From positions 1-18,198 of the forward strand of contig JAKIUO010000041.1 of the NCBI GenBank assembly GCA_021647535.1: DNA of 18,198 nt, written 5' to 3'. Numbering within the stretch: position 1 is the stretch's first letter; each line of letters starts with the position of its first letter. Below, one piece after another: positions 1 through 7,650 of the stretch. Origin of the DNA: Hyphomicrobiaceae bacterium. GTDB lineage: Bacteria > Pseudomonadota > Alphaproteobacteria > Rhizobiales > JAKIUO01. Under the pieces are notes generated by a model. The model made no database searches, was not told where the DNA came from, and worked only from the letters and a program-made list of their open reading frames with translations. The translations under genes were made by a program, and so were the position numbers.

Positions 1-70
1 CCCATCTGGGATTGGGGTTCCTGGGAGTGGCCCTTGTGCTATGCGTGCAGCATTCCTGCCCGGCGAAGGC

Positions 71-88
71 GAGCCGCAATAGCGGCTC
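71..88. other. Hairpin beyond the 3' end of the PAN/lectin gene
   Basis: A perfect 7-bp stem (GAGCCGC / GCGGCTC) closes on a 4-nt loop (AATA), 27 bp past the stop codon of the minus-strand gene. Neither strand has a T-run directly after the stem, so a Rho-independent terminator is only possible. A plus-strand frame open from base 2 stops inside the loop (TAG, 80-82). It could be the tail of a convergent gene entering from the left, but 26 codons are too few to judge. Nothing else is recognisable in bases 1-114. Confidence 0.35.
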
Positions 89-114
89 TTGCAGCAAAAA
101 ATGGCTCAACCAGA

Positions 115-3100
115 CTAGTTCTGAACAAACAGACAAACCACGCTTCTTCTTGGCGGAAAGGAAGCCGTAGCTCTATAATCGATAGAAATATTGGAGATAA
201 ATCTCCTGTTTCCATTCAGGTCATGAGGTCCACTTGATGTATTTTTGGAAACTTTTCCTGGAATAGATAAATCCTGTGTCTGCCCATTCCCAAATGTCAC
301 TCTTACCCGAGCCAGCTTCACCTTATTGCGGGACACTTTCAGTTTAATCGCACTAAACCGACCTTTTCCTCGCCCTACAGAAATAACATCCGTTTTACGA
401 CGACGCCCTACTTTCCCACAGCCCAGAGCCACCCAGGCCCCCACTGCAACAGGCGCAGCATCATGTCCGTGCGGTGGAATATAAGGATCGGCACTCGCGA
501 CAATACGAGCCCGGTAGATCCTGTCCAAACGGTTGACGCCCCATATTTCAGAGCCATTTCCCACCGAAAGCTGCCTCAAGGTCCCTTTGACTCCAATCCA
601 GTCATTCCGCCTCTTGCTCCATTTGAAAACCTTGTTTCGAGCTGAAAGCCCATAAACATCGCCATTCGATGCCACAGAAACCTGTTTCATTTTACCTGGC
701 ATTTTTTGCCAGCCCGGAGCCTTCCAGCGAAAGACGCTATTGGCACTATTCACACCCCAGATATGCCTTCTGTTCCCTACAGAAACCTGTTTCAGGCGTC
801 CGCGTATGTTCGTCCAGCCGGAACCATTATATTTATAAACCCGGTTTCTGGCATTGACACCCCAGACGGTGCCATTAGCTCCGACAGAAATCTGCTTGAG
901 GCGTCCTTTGATAGTTCGCCATTTACGACCATCCCAACGATAAACACGATCATTGTTGCCAACAGACCAGATTTCTCGTGCTGTTCCAACATCAAGCTGT
1001 TTTACACGTCCACGAACGGCTCTCCATTTGTTGCCACGTCGCGCCCAGACCTTGCCCTGTTTCTGCACACCCCAGACAGTGCCATCAGCACCGACAGAAA
1101 CATGTTTCAAAGCCCCGTCAATCCTGCGCCAGTCAAGAGCTATGGCTCCGGGTTCCACAGGTGCCTCATCAACACGTGCCAGGCAACGGCGCAGTCTGCC
1201 CTTGTGGGACTGCAACTCGTCATCAGCGGCACCAAGACCATTTCTGCGGCACCACCTCATATGACGTCTCTCATTGGTATGCCATGTGCGACCGCTAAAG
1301 GCACAAGAGCCTCGGATCGAACGGCGATACTGAACAACAGCCTGTTCGGCATAATCCCGACAATTTCGAAGTGACCCCTCCTCTATGACAGGAGGAAGCG
1401 GTGCCGCAACCGGATCACGAGCAACCTGATCATAGACACGGCTCGAAGAACTCGCCCAGTACTTGCCATAGGGAAGCGCCACCACACCCAGAACTTCATT
1501 GGTATGATTGGTTTCGCGATCCCGGCTCTGTTCTTCCTGCAAACGCAGGTTTACATCACGCCGGCTCAAACCACGATAACGCACATCGAACGTATCGGCA
1601 CCATTGGAGGATTGCGCCGTTGCAAACAAAGCGGGAGCACTGTTACGAAAACGCGAACCAAAGGCAACACGGCGCCATTTACTACTGGCCCTTGACGCCC
1701 GTCCGGTCCACATGACGGCATTGCCGTTGGCCTCCCCTTCGACCTGGCTTGCCCCTTGTGTAATCGCGACATAGGCGACAATTTCTCTGGTATGTCCATC
1801 ACGATCACTTTCCTGCTCTGAAAGCGTAACCTCGAAATTCTGGCGTGACACATTTTTAATGCGAGCATTGACGGGGTCTGAGCCCTTGAATGTCTGGGTC
1901 TGCGCCAGCACGACGGGTGCCTTCCTCCAGCTGCTGGAAAGGTTAACCCTCGACCAGGCACGTTTGACAAGATCGGCCCCTGTCAAAATCGTTCCAGCTT
2001 CAATAACACCTCCTTTGCTCAACTGGTGAACACCTTTTTCAACGACCATATAAGAGAGGCTTTCTTTGACATGGCGACCGTCCTCACCAAATTCCTCAAT
2101 GCGGAATTCAAACCCTCTGGAAGTCACCCGGCGCACACGTGCATGGGCTGGCTGTCCGCCATTAAAGGAAACCGGCCCCATAATCACAACCGGATCCTTG
2201 AAACGTTTGGTAAAACGCACACTGTGCCACTGACGTGCATTTCTCTGGCGCACTTCAACTGACCCGGTCTCCATAATGCGAGGCTGCGAACCACGGCGGA
2301 TGCAACGATTGACAAAATTCTCGCGCTGGTCGTTTTTTCTGCGGATTTCCCGGCGGCTAAATTTACGGCAGGCTTTATAATGGGTCTTGAAATTATCGGA
2401 CCATGTGGTGCCACTTACCCGGCACTCATTGTCATTGGCACGTTTAACCTGTGTCAGCGCACCTTCAGCATAAGATTCGCATCTTTCATTGAGGGGGCCA
2501 CCACCACGACGAATACAAGAGGACAGTTTGGCCTGGGCATTTTCAAGAGTACGACGACGCTCTTCTGGACGATGATCCACACACCATTCATAGACGCGCT
2601 CATATTCGCGGTCCCAATCTCTATTGGCAGAACGGCAATCATTATTCTTTGCTTGCTCAAGAATGTCCATAGCTGTACTGGCGTAACGATCACAGCTGCT
2701 ATTGCGGCGTACTTTTCGGCTGGAATTATCACGACAATCACGCAAATCCGCATCGCGTGCCCTGGTTTCCCTGTTCGACCGTCGCGTAGCGCTCTTCATG
2801 CACCAGCGATAATGACCTCGATAGCTGCTATCCCATCTGGTCCCGCGGAAACGACATTGTTGCGAGAGGTTTTCATCTTGTTGCTCAAGTGCTTTTTCGG
2901 CGTAAGTTGCACACAGTTCTGCTTTTCTGGGGCGTCGGCTTACAACAACACGTTTGACACCTGACACACAGCAGTCATTGGCGTGCTTTGGTCCGACACT
3001 ATGTTTGAGACGACATTGAGCGGGGATGACTTCGCGTTTGCCGCCAAAACCAATATTGAGATCAGGTCCCAGATTGAAATTGATGCCTTTTCTTTTGCGC

Positions 3101-3339
3101 ACGCGCTCCTTGATAAAGGTCCAGGCCTTACAGCTCACATCTTTTTGGCAGGCCCGACGACATTCGCGAAAATCAGCACCAACGCGCAGCGTTTTAATAT
3201 CATAGTCCCCGCCGATACGCAGACTGTTAATTTCTTCCGACAAAGCGCTTGCTACAGGTGTCCCCAATATGATGACCAAGGTGAGCAGAGCTGCCTGTAC
3301 CGCACTCCTGGTGAAAAAAATCAGTCTTTTTATTGGCAT
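115..3339 (-). CDS. Secreted PAN / four-Cys-repeat / H-type lectin-like / tectonin multidomain protein
   Basis: A 1074-residue exported protein, probably carbohydrate-binding. The start has AGAGGA 7 nt upstream. Residues 1-33 are a signal peptide (basic start, hydrophobic 14-29, cleavage near ASA). Residues 38-133 are a PAN/Apple-like domain (IGGDY, several Cys including CC at 123-124). Four-Cys modules lie at 143-202, 216-275, 287-346 and 660-719, each C-x18-C-x17-C-x21-C with W and WC/AC signatures. Residues 355-440, 444-528 and 538-624 are three similar beta-sandwich domains resembling H-type lectin repeats. Residues 735-946 are six tectonin-type repeats (SVG..G.VWGVN), a propeller class that in known members binds glycans or LPS. 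Residues 965-1072 form a beta domain (IKLKV...VRVTFGNGQ) reminiscent of DUF2541. The N-terminal half is shared with the gene upstream. Role inferred: adhesion or surface recognition; ligand unknown. No enzymatic motif was seen. Confidence 0.85.
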   Translation of the reverse strand: MPIKRLIFFTRSAVQAALLTLVIILGTPVASALSEEINSLRIGGDYDIKTLRVGADFRECRRACQKDVSCKAWTFIKERVRKRKGINFNLGPDLNIGFGGKREVIPAQCRLKHSVGPKHANDCCVSGVKRVVVSRRPRKAELCATYAEKALEQQDENLSQQCRFRGTRWDSSYRGHYRWCMKSATRRSNRETRARDADLRDCRDNSSRKVRRNSSCDRYASTAMDILEQAKNNDCRSANRDWDREYERVYEWCVDHRPEERRRTLENAQAKLSSCIRRGGGPLNERCESYAEGALTQVKRANDNECRVSGTTWSDNFKTHYKACRKFSRREIRRKNDQRENFVNRCIRRGSQPRIMETGSVEVRQRNARQWHSVRFTKRFKDPVVIMGPVSFNGGQPAHARVRRVTSRGFEFRIEEFGEDGRHVKESLSYMVVEKGVHQLSKGGVIEAGTILTGADLVKRAWSRVNLSSSWRKAPVVLAQTQTFKGSDPVNARIKNVSRQNFEVTLSEQESDRDGHTREIVAYVAITQGASQVEGEANGNAVMWTGRASRASSKWRRVAFGSRFRNSAPALFATAQSSNGADTFDVRYRGLSRRDVNLRLQEEQSRDRETNHTNEVLGVVALPYGKYWASSSSRVYDQVARDPVAAPLPPVIEEGSLRNCRDYAEQAVVQYRRSIRGSCAFSGRTWHTNERRHMRWCRRNGLGAADDELQSHKGRLRRCLARVDEAPVEPGAIALDWRRIDGALKHVSVGADGTVWGVQKQGKVWARRGNKWRAVRGRVKQLDVGTAREIWSVGNNDRVYRWDGRKWRTIKGRLKQISVGANGTVWGVNARNRVYKYNGSGWTNIRGRLKQVSVGNRRHIWGVNSANSVFRWKAPGWQKMPGKMKQVSVASNGDVYGLSARNKVFKWSKRRNDWIGVKGTLRQLSVGNGSEIWGVNRLDRIYRARIVASADPYIPPHGHDAAPVAVGAWVALGCGKVGRRRKTDVISVGRGKGRFSAIKLKVSRNKVKLARVRVTFGNGQTQDLSIPGKVSKNTSSGPHDLNGNRRFISNISIDYRATASFPPRRSVVCLFVQN

Positions 3340-3662
3340 GGGAATTCCTCTCTAGTAGCATCAATCGTCGCGATGCCTTCTTTTTATGTATGCAAAACAA
3401 ATATTACTGCCCAAATTAGGGATATTTTAATCATATTATGCCAGCAAGTTGGCAAAATTAAAACAGGGTACCGCTTTTTTTTACAACCTGCTCTGCAAAA
3501 CCGCGTAATAACGTGACTTCAGAGGGCTAATTAAAGACATCCCCCCTCTTGAAGAGGCATAATAGTTCAGCATAAATTCAGCATTTATCCATTCAGCCAC
3601 TGCTTTTATGGCCTGTTACCAAGGGGGACTGATACAGCAAATATTGGTGGCGGACAGTCTTC
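3340..3662. other. 323-bp gap between the two PAN-protein genes
   Basis: No gene is seen here. The region is A+T-rich and should hold the promoter of the larger downstream PAN gene. On the minus strand a TGG-CATAAT extended -10 (5/6) lies near 3436-3444, but no convincing -35 accompanies it. At 3545-3557 CCTCTT and AAGAGG pair around a single G. Just beyond, TTCAGCAT occurs twice (3566-3573 and 3577-3584), with a partial copy TTCAGC at 3592-3597. The two PAN genes are probably transcribed separately, because the gap is long and holds its own promoter-like sequence. Confidence 0.4.
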
Positions 3663-5096
3663 CTAATGCTTTCGCCCAAAGGGAAGGCGGATGCCAAACT
3701 TACAAGTCGTCAGCAAGGCCTTTCGCTCCAGATTTTTACGTGTGCGACGTCCCGGCGACACTTTCAGGCACCAGTTATAGTGCCGAATATAGCTTTTGTG
3801 CCAATATTTACCATCGAAGTTACAGCGCCCTTTTTCGCTCTTTTCAAACTGGTGTACCGAGCGCACTGCATAGCGGTCACAAGCTTCATTATAAGCCCCA
3901 CCACCGCGCTCAAAACATTTGGAAAGCTCGTTTTCGCGATATTTCAGCTCACTGTCCCGATTGACTTTTGAGGTGGTCGAGCACCAGGCGTAATGACGGT
4001 CATAATTAGCCTGCCAGCGACGTCCCTTGAGACCGCAATTCTGCTTGCGGTTCGATCTTGTCTGTTCGCTGGCCAGACGGGCATAGTGATCGCAGGCAAT
4101 TTTGCCCTCGGCACCGGTTCCGGCCTGGCTCAGACAGCGTTTTAACGCGTGACCACGCACTTCGCTTTCGTTGCGAATATCCCAGGGGTCCACCTTCAGA
4201 CACCATTGATAATGAATACGATAGCTTTGATGCCAGCGTTTGCCCCCCAGACCACACTCGGCCCGTCTTGCCTTGTCATATTGCTCTACCGCATTTTTGG
4301 CATAGCTGTCGCAACGCTCCAGATAAGGACCGCCGCCTCGGCGCAGGCAAGAGGCAAGCGCTGTGCGCGCCGCACGCAAGGTGTCGCCATTGGCATCTTC
4401 CTTATTTTTGCGGCACCAGTCATAAGCGCCTTCATAACCACCACCCAGCCAGTTGGTATTGGGCAGCTGACAATTATGTTCCCCGGCAGATTGGCCAATC
4501 TGCTCGGCGGTTTCCGCAAACTTTTGGCATTCACGATTTACACGGCTACGGTTTTTCTCGCATTGACGCAGCTTTCTCTTGCGTATGGCGCCCTGCGTGG
4601 CTCTTTGCCGGGAGTTCAGGCCAAGACAGCTGCGAAAATGCTTCTTGTAGCGGTCATTCCACAGCTCTCCCCGATACCCACATTTGCGAAACAGGTTTTC
4701 ATCATACTGATCGACGGCCTCACTGGCAAAATCGGCGCATATGACACGGCGCGTTTTCCTGCGAGGTTGTGGTTTGATACCTGAAACACAACATTTGCTC
4801 GGGCGCGCCGGAGCAATAACACGCTTCAAACGGCACTGTCTGCTGGGCTTGATATAGGTCCAGGATTTACAACGCGCATCGCGACTGCAACTGTCCTCGC
4901 ACCAGCGATAGCTCGACCCTCTGGGCACTTTCAGATAATTATAGTCCCCGCCAATCCTGATCTGATTGGCTTGTGCGGCATAGGTTTTCGAACTGTGAGC
5001 GCTCCCAAAGAGGTTCGCCAAAAACAATGTCACAATAATTTGAACAATATGAATCCCAAATGATCGCCTGCCCTCATCCTGACGCGTCTGGCCCAT
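3663..5096 (-). CDS. Secreted PAN-domain protein with five four-Cys repeats
   Basis: A 477-residue exported protein and a paralogue of the N-terminal half of the downstream PAN/lectin protein. The ATG at 5096 is chosen because it gives a normal signal peptide (basic residues 5-11, hydrophobic 14-30) and has AAGGA 10 nt upstream. An in-frame ATG at 5162 would add 22 residues and an overlong n-region. Residues 46-107 are a PAN/Apple-like domain (IRIGGDYNY, CKSWTYI, CCVSG). Five modules follow at 120-179, 190-250, 262-321, 335-394 and 406-465. Cysteines sit at +0, +19, +37, +59 in four of them and one residue wider in the second. Conserved positions are C..YA, C.(L/F).G..W, HY.WC and a linker RRGGGP..E. 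The protein ends after the fifth unit without lectin or propeller domains. It is very basic, which suggests binding to polyanions or LPS (inference). Function unknown. Confidence 0.85.
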   Translation of the reverse strand: MGQTRQDEGRRSFGIHIVQIIVTLFLANLFGSAHSSKTYAAQANQIRIGGDYNYLKVPRGSSYRWCEDSCSRDARCKSWTYIKPSRQCRLKRVIAPARPSKCCVSGIKPQPRRKTRRVICADFASEAVDQYDENLFRKCGYRGELWNDRYKKHFRSCLGLNSRQRATQGAIRKRKLRQCEKNRSRVNRECQKFAETAEQIGQSAGEHNCQLPNTNWLGGGYEGAYDWCRKNKEDANGDTLRAARTALASCLRRGGGPYLERCDSYAKNAVEQYDKARRAECGLGGKRWHQSYRIHYQWCLKVDPWDIRNESEVRGHALKRCLSQAGTGAEGKIACDHYARLASEQTRSNRKQNCGLKGRRWQANYDRHYAWCSTTSKVNRDSELKYRENELSKCFERGGGAYNEACDRYAVRSVHQFEKSEKGRCNFDGKYWHKSYIRHYNWCLKVSPGRRTRKNLERKALLTTCKFGIRLPFGRKH

Positions 5097-5185
5097 ACTC
5101 TTCAAATCCTTGCTACAAAACTCAATGCGCTCTCGCACCCCAAAAAACGACCCCGTTTTCATTACCTCACACTAGCCATGAACCA

Positions 5186-5268
5186 GCCTGCCTTGCAACC
5201 CCTCAAACAAGGCTGCAGGCCTGAATTGAACCCAAAGCCTGCCTGATTATAAACCTCAAAACAGGCAG
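5186..5268. other. Two successive inverted repeats between the dodecin and PAN genes
   Basis: First hairpin: GCCTG-CCTTG (5186-5195) pairs with CAAGG...CAGGC (5208-5220), with a 3-nt bulge. Second: CTGCCTG (5239-5245) pairs perfectly with CAGGCAG (5262-5268). Both share the CCTGCC core. They lie after the minus-strand dodecin stop and before the PAN gene start, so they may end dodecin transcription or act as operator sites. Neither is followed by a clear T-run on the minus strand. Confidence 0.4.
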
Positions 5269-5327
5269 AAACCGCCAAGCTATCGTGCACGCACCGACCT
5301 GCTTCCAAAAAAAGACAGCCCCGATTT

Positions 5328-5531
5328 TTACGCTTCAAGTTCAAAAGTCAGCTTGACCGTCACTCGATAATTGACAATTTTGCCACCCTTTACAGTGGCG
5401 CTTTGATCCTTGACCCAGACGGTTCTGATTTTCTTGATGGTCCTGGAAGCTGTTTTGACAGCATTGGCCGCCGCATCACTCCAACCTTTTTCCGAGTCGG
5501 CCATAATTTCGATTACCTTTATGATCGCCAT
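5328..5531 (-). CDS. Dodecin family flavin-binding protein
   Basis: A 67-residue protein that matches dodecins in length and pattern. The N-terminal strand is AIIKVIEIMA, followed by S-EKGWSDAAANAV, the single helix of the fold. A second strand carries VWVKDQSA, with the Trp and Gln that sandwich flavin in known dodecins, and two more strands end in YRVTVKLTFELEA. Dodecins form hollow dodecamers that store or buffer riboflavin, FMN or FAD in the cytoplasm. The ATG at 5531 has AAGGAG 8 nt upstream; a GTG three codons earlier overlaps that Shine-Dalgarno site and is unlikely. The gene probably stands alone: its downstream neighbour is 230 bp away behind two inverted repeats, and its upstream neighbour is divergent. 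The family call is firm; the ligand is not visible from sequence. Confidence 0.92.
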   Translation of the reverse strand: MAIIKVIEIMADSEKGWSDAAANAVKTASRTIKKIRTVWVKDQSATVKGGKIVNYRVTVKLTFELEA

Positions 5532-5798
5532 AACTGTCACTCCTTTTTCACGACATACAAAACGGTCACACAGTCTTATACGCTCGTAAGCGCAGGACTT
5601 CCATAGGTAAATTAAGGATAAGGGCAGGCGAATACATCAGATGCAAACTTGCCCCCTTTTCTTGCCTCTTTCTTTTGTGTATCTCTACCAAGACGTATTA
5701 TGATCAATTCACAGCTCTAACGACCGCCTCTGCCAAAGCCACCTAACACAGATAAGGCGCAAGGTCACGGCACTTGAATAAAAGGACAAATATTTTCC

Positions 5799-7409
5799 AT
5801 GCTGCAAAAAAGAACCTTCTCCAGTTCTCAACTCATTATACTGGTCTCTTTATTTATTGCCGTATTTGCCAATATGACCTTTTTGTCAAAAGCCTTTCAC
5901 TCCTATCCTCACACCCTGCAGAACGCCTTGTTTCTTGGCTCTCTTTTTATCTTTCTTGTTCTGGCTTTGGTGCTGATCCTCTCATTGCTTTGCCATTACC
6001 GCCTGGTCAAACCGGTGCTGATTGTTTTCTTGTTCACGAGCGCAGGGATCGCCTATTTCATGGACCAGTACGGCACCATCATTGATAGCGGCGTTGTCGC
6101 CTCCTTGATGAAAACCGACACAAGAGAAGTGCGCGATCTGTTCAGCTTCAAAATGCTGGCCTACCAGTTCTTTCTCGGCCTGCTGCCCGCCCTTTTTCTT
6201 TACAAGATTCAACTGGATTACCCCGGACACATCAAAGAAACCTTTTCTCGACTAAAGCTTGCTATACCTGCACTGGGTCTGCTGGCCCTGATTTTCTTTT
6301 CCTTTTGGTCCCATTACGCTTCTTTTTTCCGCGTTCATAAACACATCACCTCCTATGCCAACCCGGTGTTCAGCATTTATTCGCTCAGCAAGCAGGGCTA
6401 CAAAACCTTCATGGCGCGCCCCATGAAGTTTACAAAAATTGGCGAGGATGCCGTGCAGATCAAAAGGCAGCGCCCGCGCAAGCTTGTCATTATGGTGGTG
6501 GGAGAGACAGCCCGCGCCGATCATTTTTCGCTCAACGGCTACGCCCGTGAAACCAATCCGCTGCTCCGACAAAACAAGGTGGTCAATTTCCCCAATATGT
6601 GGTCTTGCGGCACTCTCACCATTGATTCTGTGCCCTGCATGTTTTCAAAGCTGACCCGCTCGCAATTTAGTCGGCGCAAAGCCAAAAATCAGGAGAATGT
6701 GCTTGATGTACTGCACCGCCTTGGCGTCAATGTTTTGTGGCGCGATAATAATTCAAGCTCCAAAGGCGTCGCTGACCGCATCCCGCAAGAAGACTTTCTG
6801 ACCTCTAAAACCAATCCGGTCTGCGATGATGTGGAATGTCGAGATGTTGGTATGTTGTCAGGCCTTGAGAGTTATATTACCGAACGTCCTGATGGCGATT
6901 TCATGATCGTTCTGCACCAGATGGGTAACCATGGTCCCGCCTATTACAAGCGCTATCCAAAGGAATTCGAAAAATTCAAACCGGTGTGCAAAACCAATGA
7001 GCTTAGCGCCTGCACCAGCGCGGAGATCAGCAATGCCTATGATAATGCCGTTTTATATACCGACTTTTTCCTGGCTCAAATCATTGATTTCCTGAAGAAA
7101 TATAATGAGAAATATGAAACCACAATGATGTATGTCAGCGATCACGGCGAGTCACTTGGCGAGAATGGAGCCTATCTGCATGGCCTTCCCTATATATTTG
7201 CCCCCGATGCGCAAAAGCACGTCCCCACTATGATATGGTTCGGCGCACGCCATGCCCCTCTAAAACTCGAAAAACTGGAAAGCACGAGAAAACAAAAACT
7301 CTCCCACGACAATCTGTTCTCCACTTTGCTGGGCATGTTCGAAGTCAAAACAAAAGACTATGATCCCAAACTGGATATGCTCAATGCTGCCAATGCAAAA
7401 GTTTTGTAA
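5799..7409 (+). CDS. eptA: Lipid A phosphoethanolamine transferase (EptA family)
   Basis: A 536-residue inner-membrane enzyme of the EptA/MCR family, which transfers phosphoethanolamine from phosphatidylethanolamine to lipid A and lowers its negative charge. Five N-terminal membrane segments lie within residues 10-175, and the periplasmic sulfatase-fold domain follows from about 225. Metal and catalytic residues are all visible: E236 in GETARADHF, nucleophile T274 in SCGTLT, H378 in NHG, D448-H449 in SDHGE, and H461. C270 and C280 flank the nucleophile as in MCR-1 and EptA, and further Cys pairs (342/347, 397/405) could form disulfides. An AAAGGA lies 13 nt before the start, slightly far. No two-component system adjoins it. 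Family members confer polymyxin resistance, but that phenotype is not shown here. Acceptor choice (lipid A or another glycan) is inferred from overall similarity. Confidence 0.9.
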   Translation: MLQKRTFSSSQLIILVSLFIAVFANMTFLSKAFHSYPHTLQNALFLGSLFIFLVLALVLILSLLCHYRLVKPVLIVFLFTSAGIAYFMDQYGTIIDSGVVASLMKTDTREVRDLFSFKMLAYQFFLGLLPALFLYKIQLDYPGHIKETFSRLKLAIPALGLLALIFFSFWSHYASFFRVHKHITSYANPVFSIYSLSKQGYKTFMARPMKFTKIGEDAVQIKRQRPRKLVIMVVGETARADHFSLNGYARETNPLLRQNKVVNFPNMWSCGTLTIDSVPCMFSKLTRSQFSRRKAKNQENVLDVLHRLGVNVLWRDNNSSSKGVADRIPQEDFLTSKTNPVCDDVECRDVGMLSGLESYITERPDGDFMIVLHQMGNHGPAYYKRYPKEFEKFKPVCKTNELSACTSAEISNAYDNAVLYTDFFLAQIIDFLKKYNEKYETTMMYVSDHGESLGENGAYLHGLPYIFAPDAQKHVPTMIWFGARHAPLKLEKLESTRKQKLSHDNLFSTLLGMFEVKTKDYDPKLDMLNAANAKVL

Positions 7410-7449
7410 TTGCGGCTTTTGGCATTATTACGCAAAAGAAGAAAAGAAG

Positions 7450-7568
7450 GCCTTCGGCGGTTCGCTACGCGCGAAAGCGGCAAAGGGTCGAGACCCTTGT
7501 GCAATCCCAATTGTTGGGTTTTTAGGGACTCGTCCCTGAATGCCCGCTGCATAAGCGTCGCCGAAGGC
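7450..7568. repeat. Nested-palindrome intergenic element, copy type 1 (with terminator-like core)
   Basis: A 119-bp element between convergent eptA and the M48 peptidase gene. Its ends are a perfect 10-bp inverted repeat, GCCTTCGGCG (7450-7459) and CGCCGAAGGC (7559-7568), with more partial pairing outside. Inside are three hairpins. AAGGGTC-GA-GACCCTT lies at 7483-7498. CCCAA-TTG-TTGGG at 7506-7518 is followed at once by TTTTT. AGGGAC-TC-GTCCCT lies at 7524-7537. The first and third hairpins are reverse-complement relatives whose stems differ by one exchanged base pair, so pairing is kept. The middle hairpin with its T-run can terminate eptA transcription (inference). The remaining bases up to 7650 hold no recognisable gene. 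Confidence 0.7.
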
Positions 7569-7650
7569 TCTTTTTCAGGACCGGCCCGCAGGGTGGGGCA
7601 TAGGGGTCCATGCCAACGGTCAATATTGATGCGAGCTGGTATAACATCAG

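Noticed and set aside
2..82. Possible C-terminus of a plus-strand gene entering the window
   Set aside because: Only 26 codons are visible, with no recognisable motif, and other frames are equally open. It cannot be supported from this sequence.
706..1374. Plus-strand open frame of 222 codons opposite the tectonin region
   Set aside because: It lies wholly antisense to the propeller repeats. Its length follows from the repeated sequence, it has no family motif and no ribosome site, and the minus-strand reading is clearly the real one.
3566..3597. TTCAGCAT repeats as a CRISPR-like or tandem array
   Set aside because: Only two full 8-bp copies and one partial copy are present, with unequal spacing and no longer unit.
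4058..4784. Two long plus-strand open frames (228 and 211 codons) opposite the second PAN protein
   Set aside because: They overlap each other and are antisense to five conserved Cys modules. Their composition is unusual (His/Arg-rich or Ala/Thr-rich) and no motif is seen.
5162..5344. 60-codon minus-strand frame between dodecin and the PAN gene
   Set aside because: It begins inside the dodecin 3' end, spans two inverted repeats, and has no ribosome site or recognisable protein features.
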